Source: Actinoplanes solisilvae
GTDB taxonomy: Bacteria > Actinomycetota > Actinomycetes > Mycobacteriales > Micromonosporaceae
Assembly: GCF_003999975.1 (NCBI RefSeq)
Contig: NZ_RJAC01000001.1
Coordinates: 744,001-808,000 of the forward strand
Direction: 5' to 3'
DNA length: 64,000 nucleotides
Part shown: positions 45,045 to 52,681 of the stretch, piece by piece
Numbering within the stretch: the first letter of the stretch is position 1
Layout of the letters: each line of letters begins with the position of its first letter
Made by a program: the position numbers and the translations under genes
The notes under the pieces: generated by a model
The model's database searches: none
The model's input: the letters and a program-made list of their open reading frames with translations, nothing else
What the model was told of the DNA's origin: nothing

Positions 45045-46289
45045 TCACTCATGGTCGTTCCGGCCGAGGGCGGCCGGGGTCTGTGGGTCGGCGGCCGAGC
45101 CGCGTGCCACGTTGGCCATCGGCGTCCCAGCGTCGGTCCGGGTCGGCAGCAGCAGCCCGTCACTCGCCACCGCTTCCTTCCGCGCCGGGGTGGTGAACGC
45201 GAGCACGGTGTCGCCGCAGCGCAATATGTCGCCCGACCGGACCTGGGTGCCGTCCGACGGACCCAGCTTGGCGCCATTCAGAAATGTGCCGTTGCGCGAT
45301 CCCAGGTCGGCGACGGTGACGTCGCCCCCACCCGCCACTCGGACGGCGGCGTGTCGTCGGGACACCGCGGCGTCCCCGGACAACGACACGTCGGCAGCCT
45401 CGGCGCGGCCGATCAGCAGCTCACCGGTCCTTGGCAGCTCCCGGCGGCGGACCGCACCGGCAGCGTCCAACCATGTCAACACAGGGCGGCCTGCCGCGAT
45501 CGGCTGAGGGGCGACCACCCGCAGCACCTGCGAGGTGGCGGCCTGGCCCAGGATCGCCCGCTCCAGCTCGCGCAGGGCGCTCCCCGGGTCCAGGCCCAGC
45601 TCGGCGGCCAGGACCTCGCGGGCCCGGCGGAACGCCGCCAGAGCGTCGGCCTGCCGCCCGTCCCGGTACAGCGCCACCATCAGGTGCCCCCAGAACCGCT
45701 CGCGCAAAGGATGGCGCAGCACCAAATCCTCCAGCTCGGGCACCAGTCCCGGCATCCCCAGGCGTAGCTCCGCGGCCAGCACAGCCTCCATCGCGTCCAG
45801 CCGAATCGTCTCGTACACGGTGCGGGCCGCGTGGAAGTGGTCATGGTCCGGCAGGTCGGCGCAGAACTCGCCACGCCATCGGGCGAGTGCGGACCGGTAC
45901 CCGGCCGCGGCGCCCGCGACGTCACCGGTCTGGTCGGCGGCGCGGGCGCGGCGCAGCCCGTCCTCGACGGCCTGCACGTCGCTGGCAGCCACCAGCCGGT
46001 AACCGGCCGGGCCGTACTGCAAGGCAGCGGCCTGTGGTCCGAGGGTTCGCCGCAACTGGTGCACATGCACGTGCAGGGTGCTGCGAGCTGCGGGCTGCCC
46101 GGTGTCGGACCACATCGCTTCGGCCAGCCGGTCCGCCGGAACCGCGGCGCCAGCCGCGGCCGTCAGGGCCGCCAGCAGCGCGCGCTGCCGGGCCCCGGCC
46201 AGGGCGACGGGCTCGCCGTCCACGGTCAGCACCACCGGGCCGAGCAGGCCGACACCGGGACCGAGCACCCGCTCCGCCTGCTGGCTCAC
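45045..46289 (-). CDS. SARP-family transcriptional activator with C-terminal FHA domain (EmbR-like)
   Basis: 414 residues. Winged-helix SARP DNA-binding domain (GPVVLTVDGEPVALAGARQRALLAAL, STLHVHVHQLRRTLG), then the bacterial transcriptional activation domain (LRERFWGHLMVALYRDGRQADAL, ELGLDPGSALRELERAIL). The FHA domain is near residues 290-380: LLIGRAEAADVSLSGDAAVSRRHAAV and DLGSRNGTFLNG, with the phosphothreonine-binding Arg, Ser and Asn. M. tuberculosis EmbR has these domains and is phosphorylated by PknH. A Ser/Thr kinase 3 kb away is the natural partner here. GTG start with GGGAGGG. Divergent from the membrane-protein pair. Confidence 0.9.
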   Translation of the reverse strand: MSQQAERVLGPGVGLLGPVVLTVDGEPVALAGARQRALLAALTAAAGAAVPADRLAEAMWSDTGQPAARSTLHVHVHQLRRTLGPQAAALQYGPAGYRLVAASDVQAVEDGLRRARAADQTGDVAGAAAGYRSALARWRGEFCADLPDHDHFHAARTVYETIRLDAMEAVLAAELRLGMPGLVPELEDLVLRHPLRERFWGHLMVALYRDGRQADALAAFRRAREVLAAELGLDPGSALRELERAILGQAATSQVLRVVAPQPIAAGRPVLTWLDAAGAVRRRELPRTGELLIGRAEAADVSLSGDAAVSRRHAAVRVAGGGDVTVADLGSRNGTFLNGAKLGPSDGTQVRSGDILRCGDTVLAFTTPARKEAVASDGLLLPTRTDAGTPMANVARGSAADPQTPAALGRNDHE

Positions 46290-46405
46290 CGGCCCTCCCG
46301 CTTCTGCCTCTGCCCCTGGTCCGGTGCCTCGCAGCCATGAGGACGCCGGCCCGCGCCAGCCACTACAGCGCCGCTTAAGTGGCATGAGCTGAACTGGTGA
46401 CCGTC

Positions 46406-46432
46406 CGAATGAGATCGGACAATGTCCATTCG
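46406..46432. promoter_or_regulatory. Palindromic site in the SARP/membrane-protein divergent promoter
   Basis: GGACAATGTCC (46417-46427) is a perfect inverted repeat, with outer CGAAT (46406) and ATTCG (46428) arms that are not evenly spaced. It sits 36-57 bases before the start of the gene at 46463, where a regulator would act. The adjacent SARP-FHA protein is a candidate, although SARPs usually bind direct repeats. Confidence 0.4.
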
Positions 46433-46462
46433 ACACCTCGATATTCTCTACGGAGGGGTGCA

Positions 46463-47545
46463 ATGACCACAGTATTGGCTGCCCTGGACACAGTGGTGGA
46501 TCGGTTTGGGCCGGCCGTCCTCACCGATCACTTGGCCCTGGGAGCGGCATTGCGTGGGCTGCCGGACCCGTTGCCGGAGGACCAGATCAGTCTTCTGACG
46601 GAGGCGGCCGCATCGGGTGCGCCTGGCCGGCTGCGGAGCGCGCTGGAGGTCGGGACGCCGGCCCCGGCGGCCCTCAACGAAGCTGTGGCCCTGGCCACGG
46701 GAGCCGGCGGTGGGATGCCCGCGGAAACGGGCCGGTGGGCGGTGATACAACTGGGCTGCGCGGGCGGTCTGCTGCCGCGACACATGGCTGACCAGGAGGC
46801 CGCGCTGCCGCCGCCCGGGGGAGGCGTGTCGATGGGACGTCGTTCGCGCAGACACGTGGGTCCGGTCGTGGGGGCCGGCGCCGTCGTGGCGATCGCAGCG
46901 GTCGCCGTCCTCGCGGGGACCCAGCTCGTCGGGGCAGGTGACACCGGCACCGGGGCCGTGCCAAGCGCGTCCGCCGGGCCTTCGACGACGCTGTCGACCC
47001 TACCGGCCGCAGACGCGACGCCGAGCACGTCGGCAACGCCCGTCGCTCCCGGGACGGCGAGGCCCGGCTTCGCCGCAGACCCCCTCGAGGTCTTCCAAGC
47101 GCCCGAGCTGCGGCGGCTGGCCGAGATCTACCTGAAATCCGACGGGGTGCAGTGCCGCGCGGCGGCGACTCCGCTGGGCGTCCAGGAGGCCGTGGCGTGC
47201 AGCTTCAGCGACCGCGAAATCGTAGGCGTGTTCTACAAGTATCTGGGCCCGGAGGCGATGACCAACGCCCGAGACGGCCTGATCGACGGCAAGGTCTCCG
47301 CGGAGGACGGCACCGTGCGGCAGCTGACGTGGCGGTTCGTGGACAAACGGGCGGGCACGAAGGTCGGCATCCCGATGGGCACCAGGGCCCGCGCCGAGGG
47401 CCTTCGGGTGCGGTTCCAGAGCGTGAATACGGGCCGGCCCACCCTCTACTTCGACCAGGAGTCCATCTTGTGTTCCGGTACGTTCTCCGCGCTGACCGCC
47501 GACCGGACCGAGTTGCGCAACTTCTGGGCCAACCCGGAGCGATGA
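46463..47545 (+). CDS. One-pass membrane protein with helical N domain and two-Cys ectodomain
   Basis: 360 residues. Cytoplasmic N domain (~1-115) of helices, beginning LAALDTVVDRFGPAVLTDHL. Membrane helix VGPVVGAGAVVAIAAVAVLAG (~140-160), Ser/Thr/Pro linker, then an ectodomain: ELRRLAEIYLKSDGVQCR, AVACSFSDREIVGVFYKY, LGPEAM, and a third Cys late (SILCSGTF). The Cys pattern recurs in the next gene and in the kinase ectodomain. GGAGGGG precedes the ATG. Stop overlaps the next ATG by 4 bases. Function unknown; a sensor or co-receptor for the kinase is my inference. Confidence 0.8.
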   Translation: MTTVLAALDTVVDRFGPAVLTDHLALGAALRGLPDPLPEDQISLLTEAAASGAPGRLRSALEVGTPAPAALNEAVALATGAGGGMPAETGRWAVIQLGCAGGLLPRHMADQEAALPPPGGGVSMGRRSRRHVGPVVGAGAVVAIAAVAVLAGTQLVGAGDTGTGAVPSASAGPSTTLSTLPAADATPSTSATPVAPGTARPGFAADPLEVFQAPELRRLAEIYLKSDGVQCRAAATPLGVQEAVACSFSDREIVGVFYKYLGPEAMTNARDGLIDGKVSAEDGTVRQLTWRFVDKRAGTKVGIPMGTRARAEGLRVRFQSVNTGRPTLYFDQESILCSGTFSALTADRTELRNFWANPER

Positions 47546-49224
47546 TCGTGGACGCGCATGACCCGATGCCCGCTGCGCTCACCCGCGTAGCGGCTACCCA
47601 CGGCGGCGCCGCCCTGATCGATCCCGTGGCGCTGAGGGCGGCCCTGGGCGCCACCGGCGTCCCCCGGCTGGCGCCCCACGAGGCGGACCTTCTCGTGGCG
47701 GTGTCCGGCAGTGGCCTGGTCCCACGCCTGCGATCCGCCGCAGGCACCGCGGATGAGGACGCTGTGGCCCAGGCAGCGGTCCGGGTGGTCATCGCCGAGG
47801 GGCATTCCGACGTGGCGGTTCGACGGGCCGTCGATGCCTTCGTCACTGCCCTCCGCGGCTCCGCGCGTCCGGGCGGGCCGGATCCATCCACCGTCGTCCT
47901 CGGCTCCGGCACCGACCCGACGAAACCCTGGCCGATCGGATCGGCCGAAGCGCGGACCAAACTGGACGCCTTCCACGGGCTGGACGCCGACCCGACCCAG
48001 GATCCGGTTCTGGACACCGTGTCAACCGCCGCCGCAGCAGCGCTGACGCCGGCTCCTGCCGGCCTGTCGTGGGACGACGGCACCGACGTGTCCGCTCCGG
48101 TGACACCGGAGCCTCCGGTGACACCAATACCGCTGGTCGCACCATCCGGACCTGCCGATCTCAGGACGGTCGGGAACCCGCTGGCCGCAGCGCTGCGGAA
48201 CGGTCGCACAGCGGTGGTGGCCCTGTGCGTGGCCGGCGCCACGGCGGCGGCAATCGGCGTCATCGCGCTCAACCGGGACGACGCGCAGGAGCCTGCCCCG
48301 GTCGTGGACCGGTTCGCGTTGTCCCAGGTGGCGCAGCGATACCGGGAGCTGGGGGCGGCGCTCCTGACGGGCGCCCGCCGCTGCGTCCCGCTGGCACCAC
48401 AGGTCGGCGAGGTCGAGCGGGTGCGCTGCGACTTCGCCGACCGCACGCTCGACCTGGTCCAGTACGGCTCCGCGGCCCAGCTCCGGCTGGAACGTGCCCG
48501 GACCGTGGACAGCACGATCGAGTGGGTGCGCTTCGGCCAGGTACTGGACCGGGATGCGACCTTCTCCATGCACGAGGACCGCACCGGGACAGCCACCGTC
48601 TACTGGGACTCTGTTCTGCCCCGCCCGCAGAGCGCCGTCATGACCAACTCCACCAGATCGGAGGAGACCGGTGAAACCGGCGCCGCCATGGCGCGGTTGT
48701 CGCTGCCCGAACTGGTCGACTTCTACGACGGCCGGCGGTTCGGCGGCCTGACCCGGCCGGAGCTGGACGCCGCGCAGTTCCGTTCCGGCGTGCTGGCCGA
48801 TCTGGCGCAGAACGACCTGAACGAGCGGGAGATGCAGTGCCGGGCGGATCCGGGCGGGCCGTTCCGGCGGGCCGCCGAGCAGGTCACCTGCACGTTCCGG
48901 GAGGGGGTCACGGCGTGGTACGTCTTGGTCGAGGACCCAGACTCCTATGCCGTCTACCGCAAGGACATCGCCTCCTCGGCGAACGCGGTGCCCGGTTCGC
49001 ACCACAGCGAAGCCTGGGAGGTCACCACCGATCACAAAGGCGGGACGCTCACCTACTACGAGGAGAGCACGACGAGCCAGTCGGTCCTGTACTCAGAACT
49101 GTCCTACCGCGACCCCGCCGGCCAAGGTCCCCAGGAGCCGACCCTCGCCATTGCCGTGTATCGACACCCGACCATGAGCCCCGCCCAGCTCAAGGCCTGG
49201 TGGCATCGGACGGCGGTGGACTGA
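47542..49224 (+). CDS. One-pass membrane protein with two copies of the two-Cys ectodomain module
   Basis: 560 residues. The N domain (~1-110) is related in pattern to that of the upstream protein (GGAALIDPVALRAALGA, LLVAVSGSGLVPRLRSA). A Pro/Thr linker and helix AVVALCVAGATAAAIGVIAL (~225-245) follow. Two ectodomain modules: RRCVPLAPQVGEVERVRCDF (first) and MQCRADPGGPF ... EQVTCTFREGVTAWYVL (second), each followed by a G-x-x-TVYW or GTLTYYEES strand. ATGA overlap with the upstream gene means coupled synthesis. No enzyme motif. Its 3' end is 17 bases from the convergent kinase end. Confidence 0.8.
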   Translation: MIVDAHDPMPAALTRVAATHGGAALIDPVALRAALGATGVPRLAPHEADLLVAVSGSGLVPRLRSAAGTADEDAVAQAAVRVVIAEGHSDVAVRRAVDAFVTALRGSARPGGPDPSTVVLGSGTDPTKPWPIGSAEARTKLDAFHGLDADPTQDPVLDTVSTAAAAALTPAPAGLSWDDGTDVSAPVTPEPPVTPIPLVAPSGPADLRTVGNPLAAALRNGRTAVVALCVAGATAAAIGVIALNRDDAQEPAPVVDRFALSQVAQRYRELGAALLTGARRCVPLAPQVGEVERVRCDFADRTLDLVQYGSAAQLRLERARTVDSTIEWVRFGQVLDRDATFSMHEDRTGTATVYWDSVLPRPQSAVMTNSTRSEETGETGAAMARLSLPELVDFYDGRRFGGLTRPELDAAQFRSGVLADLAQNDLNEREMQCRADPGGPFRRAAEQVTCTFREGVTAWYVLVEDPDSYAVYRKDIASSANAVPGSHHSEAWEVTTDHKGGTLTYYEESTTSQSVLYSELSYRDPAGQGPQEPTLAIAVYRHPTMSPAQLKAWWHRTAVD

Positions 49225-49241
49225 TTCCGCCCTCCCCCGGG

Positions 49242-50900
49242 TCAGCCGGGATAGCTCAGCGCGTCGAAGGTGCGCCGGACGCCGTTCACATCCGCAGGGT
49301 AGGCGCGGTCAGGGTCGCCGTCGAGCACGGTCAGCACGTTGTCGCCGACGGTCCAGACGTAGCGCAGGTTTTCGGCCGTGACGAAGCAGTAGAGCGTGCC
49401 CGAGCGACTGCCACGTGACCATTGCTCCTGGGCCGGCACGTTGTCCGGGCAGATGCCACTCGGCAGCGCGGTGGGGTCGGGGCCGCCGAGATGGCGAAGG
49501 TAGCCGGCCACCGTTTCCGGCCCGCTGAGTGCCATCAGCCGCAGCGACCCGACAGAAGCGTCCGTGAGCTCGCAGTCACGACTGGCCTGAGCACCGGCCT
49601 GGCGGTCGGCGTCCTCCAGCTCGATGGTCTGGCAGGTGACACCGCCCGGCGTAGCGGCCGTCAGCCGCTGCGCCGGCGAGGGACCGCGATCGTCCTGGAG
49701 CAGCCACACCGCCCCACCGCCGAGCAGCACGGCCGCAGCCACGCCTCCAGCGACGAGAACGCCGCGTCGACCGACCGATCGGCCGCCCGGTTGTCCCGCC
49801 GACCATCGCTGGACGCCGGTCCAGCGAGCCGTCGGCGCCACCGATTCCGGCTGACCTCCCCCGGCCGCTGAGTCACCGGCCGGCCGCGCGTGACCTTCGA
49901 GCGGAACGGTCTCGCCGGTCGGGCTCGGGTCAGACCCGAGGGACCCTGGACCGGTTCCCGTGACGGGCACCGCGACCAGCCCGGGCCGTACTATTGCGTC
50001 CCTCGCGGGCATCGCCAGGATCTGCCGGATCTGCCGACGGGCCTCGGCGACGGTCAGCCGCTGCACGGGATCCTTCGCCAGCAGGCCGACCAGGAGACGG
50101 TTGAGCTCGCCCGTGCGCGGGTCAGAGCCCTCCACCCATGGGATCGGGCCCATCGCGTGCCCCATGATCATCTGAGCCTGGGTCCCGACGAACGGCGGAG
50201 TGCCGTTCAGCAACGTCCACAGCATGCATCCGAGCGAGTAGACGTCGGATGCCGGGGTAGCCGGCCGGCCATCCAGCCGTTCCGGCGCCAGATAGGCGAC
50301 GGTGCCCACCACGTCGCCGGTCTCGGTGGCCTGACCTGCGGGATCAGTGGTGCTGCGGGCGATCCCGAAGTCGCACAGGTAGACGAAGTCGTCCTCGTCG
50401 TGCGGAGAACGCGGGCGGCACAGCACGTTGCTGGGCTTGACGTCCCGATGCACGACGCCGACCGCGTGCCCGTCGCCGAGCGCACCGGCCACCTGGTCGG
50501 CGATGCGCAGCGCGCGACGCGGCAGAAGCGGGCCGCCGGCCACCAACCGGCCGAGGTCAGGCCCCTGGACCAGTTGCATGACCAGGTACAGGTTTCCATG
50601 GATCTCGCCGTGATCGTAAATCTGGGTCACGTGCGGTGAGTCCAGTTTGGCCAGTGCGGCGGCCTCACGGCCGAACCGGCCTCGGTAGGCCGGGTCCTGC
50701 GCAATGGCTTGCGGAAGCACCTTGAGGGCAACCGGCCGGTTCATCCGGGACTGCCAGGCGCGGTACACCACGCCCATCCCGCCCCGGCCGATCTCGGCAT
50801 CGATCCGGTAGTCGCCGAACTCTTCGCCGACCTGGGGTAGTCCTGTCTCGGCTATGGCCGCACACCTCCGCCCGCAGAACGACAGACAGACCCGACTCAA
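49242..50900 (-). CDS. Receptor-type Ser/Thr protein kinase (PknB family)
   Basis: Hanks-type kinase domain: G loop IGRGGMGVVYRA, Lys in VALKVLP, HRDVKPSNVL, CDFGIA, and YLAPERL. Then a juxtamembrane Pro/Gly stretch, helix GVLVAGGVAAAVLLGGGAVW, and a ~150-residue ectodomain with four cysteines (GVTCQTIEL, SRDCELTDAS, GICPDN, GTLYCFVTAE) instead of PASTA repeats. No good ATG or GTG precedes the kinase domain: the only non-ATG option close by is TTG at 50900 (used here); a GGAGG lies before an ATA nearer the domain. Likely phosphorylates the SARP-FHA regulator. Confidence 0.88.
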   Translation of the reverse strand: MSRVCLSFCGRRCAAIAETGLPQVGEEFGDYRIDAEIGRGGMGVVYRAWQSRMNRPVALKVLPQAIAQDPAYRGRFGREAAALAKLDSPHVTQIYDHGEIHGNLYLVMQLVQGPDLGRLVAGGPLLPRRALRIADQVAGALGDGHAVGVVHRDVKPSNVLCRPRSPHDEDDFVYLCDFGIARSTTDPAGQATETGDVVGTVAYLAPERLDGRPATPASDVYSLGCMLWTLLNGTPPFVGTQAQMIMGHAMGPIPWVEGSDPRTGELNRLLVGLLAKDPVQRLTVAEARRQIRQILAMPARDAIVRPGLVAVPVTGTGPGSLGSDPSPTGETVPLEGHARPAGDSAAGGGQPESVAPTARWTGVQRWSAGQPGGRSVGRRGVLVAGGVAAAVLLGGGAVWLLQDDRGPSPAQRLTAATPGGVTCQTIELEDADRQAGAQASRDCELTDASVGSLRLMALSGPETVAGYLRHLGGPDPTALPSGICPDNVPAQEQWSRGSRSGTLYCFVTAENLRYVWTVGDNVLTVLDGDPDRAYPADVNGVRRTFDALSYPG

Positions 50901-51026
50901 CCACCCTAGCCGGACGGCCCCAACGGCCGATCCATCGTTGGGCGGCGTTGGAGACGGCGGCCAATGACAGCGATCAAAGGCCCGGCCGTTGTGTGCGACC
51001 AGACCTTTGACCTGCAATTATTTGGG

Positions 51027-51100
51027 TGGAGCTGAGGGGATTTGAACCCCTGACCCCCTCGATGCGAACGAGGTGCGCTACCAGTCTGCGCCACAGCCCC
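51027..51100 (-). tRNA. tRNA-Ala (anticodon CGC)
   Basis: Cloverleaf with acceptor GGGGCTG/CAGCTCC, D arm containing GACTGGTAGCGC, anticodon stem CCTCG/CGAGG with loop TTCGCAT (anticodon CGC) and T arm AGGGGTTCAAATCCCCT. Discriminator A; CCA not encoded. Its 3' end faces the kinase cassette. Confidence 0.93.
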
Positions 51101-51180
51101 TTACCAGCCCGCGAACCGCAGTCCGTGGAACCGCAAGAAGGCTAACAGGTCAGCCACCCAGCTCGCGAACCGCCCCCACC

Positions 51181-51909
51181 TCAGGCCGTGTGGTGTCGGC
51201 CCCCGGCTTCGTAGGCCCGGCCGCGCAGGCCGCCCGCCCGGCGGTAGTAGACCGAGGGCGCCGGCGACTGCGAGCCGTCCAAACCCATGGCCGTACGCCG
51301 GGCCGCCTCGCGCTGGGCGGCGAGCTGGCGCTGTTTCTCGCGCCGGTCGGCCGCGCGCCGGGCCTGTTCGCGCCGGACCATGGCCTGCTGGCGGGCCAGC
51401 CACGCCGCCTCGCGGGCCTCGACGCGGCGACGGCGGCGGTCGGCCAGGGCGCGGTTGCGCAGGTGCACCAGGTCGATCGCGAGCAGCGTGGCGGTCACCG
51501 CGAAGCCGATCCAGAAGCCGGGGCCGACCGCGGCCACGCCGATCAGCTCGATGATGTTGAGCAGCAGCAGGGCCGCGAAGACGCGGCGGCGTCGTACGAC
51601 CGCTGGGGTGTGCCGTTTCAAGGGGGCGCGTCGCGCCGGTCGGCGCCCGGGGGTCACCAGGCGCAGGCGACGTTGCGGGGAAGCCACGGGGGCGGGCACC
51701 GTCACCTGGACGAGCCGTCCCGGCTTGATCGGCCGGCGTCCGGGCACGGTGCGGCGCCGGCGCCGGCGCTGAAGCACCCTGGCCGTTGACGACGCCCGCT
51801 CCGCGGCGAGCCGCTCGGAGGCGTCGTACCGGCGTACGAGCGCCGGTGCGAGGGCGAGCAGTCCGGCCGCGGCGAGGACGGCGAGGAGCACCGAGGTCGG
51901 CACCCTCAC
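51181..51909 (-). CDS. sepX: Divisome membrane protein SepX/GlpR
   Basis: 242 residues. N-terminal helix VLLAVLAAAGLLALAPALV, a basic segment (LQRRRRRRTVPGRRP), two more helices (FAALLLLNIIELIGVAAVG, WIGFAVTATLLAIDLVHL) and a long charged C-terminal coiled region (EAREAAWLARQQAMVRREQARRAA). Position after galU, glp and rimJ matches the conserved actinobacterial cluster. In Corynebacterium the membrane receptor GlpR recruits Glp to the division site, and in Streptomyces the orthologue SepX is needed for septation. Identification rests on context plus topology. Confidence 0.82.
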   Translation of the reverse strand: MRVPTSVLLAVLAAAGLLALAPALVRRYDASERLAAERASSTARVLQRRRRRRTVPGRRPIKPGRLVQVTVPAPVASPQRRLRLVTPGRRPARRAPLKRHTPAVVRRRRVFAALLLLNIIELIGVAAVGPGFWIGFAVTATLLAIDLVHLRNRALADRRRRRVEAREAAWLARQQAMVRREQARRAADRREKQRQLAAQREAARRTAMGLDGSQSPAPSVYYRRAGGLRGRAYEAGGRHHTA

Positions 51910-52060
51910 CCCTCCCGTCAGCTACGGGCGGCCCGCGCTACACACATTCGAGGCGGACCGCAAGACCCAATCTCCCCGAGGCTACGGGCGCGAGCTGCGG
52001 AAACATGCTCGACGCGCCGGGCGTGTCGAGCAGTAAGGATCAAACGGCACAGCGGCGGGG

Positions 52061-52681
52061 TCAGGCCCGCACGCGCCGCCAGCGGGCCAGCAGGCCGCCT
52101 TCGGCCGCGATCTCCTCGCTGGTCAACGCATATCCGAGGTGGTCGCGCCAGTTGCCGTCTATGTGCATGTAGCGCTGGTGGTACGCCTCCTCGCGGAACC
52201 CCAGCTTTTCGACGACCCGGCGTGACGGCCGGTTCTCGGGGCGGATGTTGACCTCGATGCGGTGCAGCCCGCCGGGGCCGAAGGCGTGGTCGACGGCGAG
52301 CGCCAGCGCGGTCGGGATCACACCCTGGCCCGCCACCCGATGATCAACCCAATAGCCCGCGTACGCCGAACTGAAGGCTCGCCGCACGATGTTGCCCAGA
52401 TTGAGGTGGCCGACGAGCTCGCCCTTGAAGCAGACCGCGAACGGCATGCTCTCGCCGCGTCGCGCGGCCCGCCGCATGTCCTGGTAGACGTAGCCGAAGG
52501 CGCGCGTCGAGTTCATCTCGGCCCACGGGCCGGGCGGGGCCGATTCCCAGGGGGCGAGCCACTGCTGGTTGGCGATCCGCACGGCCGACCAGGCCCGTCC
52601 GTCGCCGCGCTTGTAGGGCCGCAGCATCACCGAGCCGTCCGCCAATGTGGCGGGCCACCCGGGTGTGGACCCCAGCATCAT
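52061..52681 (-). CDS. rimJ: GNAT acetyltransferase, RimJ type
   Basis: 206 residues starting at tandem ATGs (MMLGSTPGWP) that overlap the glp stop. GNAT core: VMLRPYKRGDGRAWSAVR, FKGELVGHLNLGNIVR, AYAGYWVDHRVAGQGVIPTA (acetyl-CoA loop), and NRPSRRVVEKLGFREEAYHQRY. RimJ acetylates the N terminus of ribosomal protein S5 in E. coli; the target here is not established. Member of the galU-glp-rimJ-sepX operon. Confidence 0.88.
   Translation of the reverse strand: MMLGSTPGWPATLADGSVMLRPYKRGDGRAWSAVRIANQQWLAPWESAPPGPWAEMNSTRAFGYVYQDMRRAARRGESMPFAVCFKGELVGHLNLGNIVRRAFSSAYAGYWVDHRVAGQGVIPTALALAVDHAFGPGGLHRIEVNIRPENRPSRRVVEKLGFREEAYHQRYMHIDGNWRDHLGYALTSEEIAAEGGLLARWRRVRA

Noticed and set aside
50906..51094. 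Minus-strand frame with RSHRGGQGFKSPQLHP
   Set aside because: This is translated tRNA-Ala sequence, not a protein.
44900..51100. Integrative island inserted at the tRNA-Ala 3' end
   Set aside because: The signalling cassette does abut the tRNA 3' end, but I found no integrase and no direct repeat of the tRNA 3' end on the far side, and base composition is ordinary.
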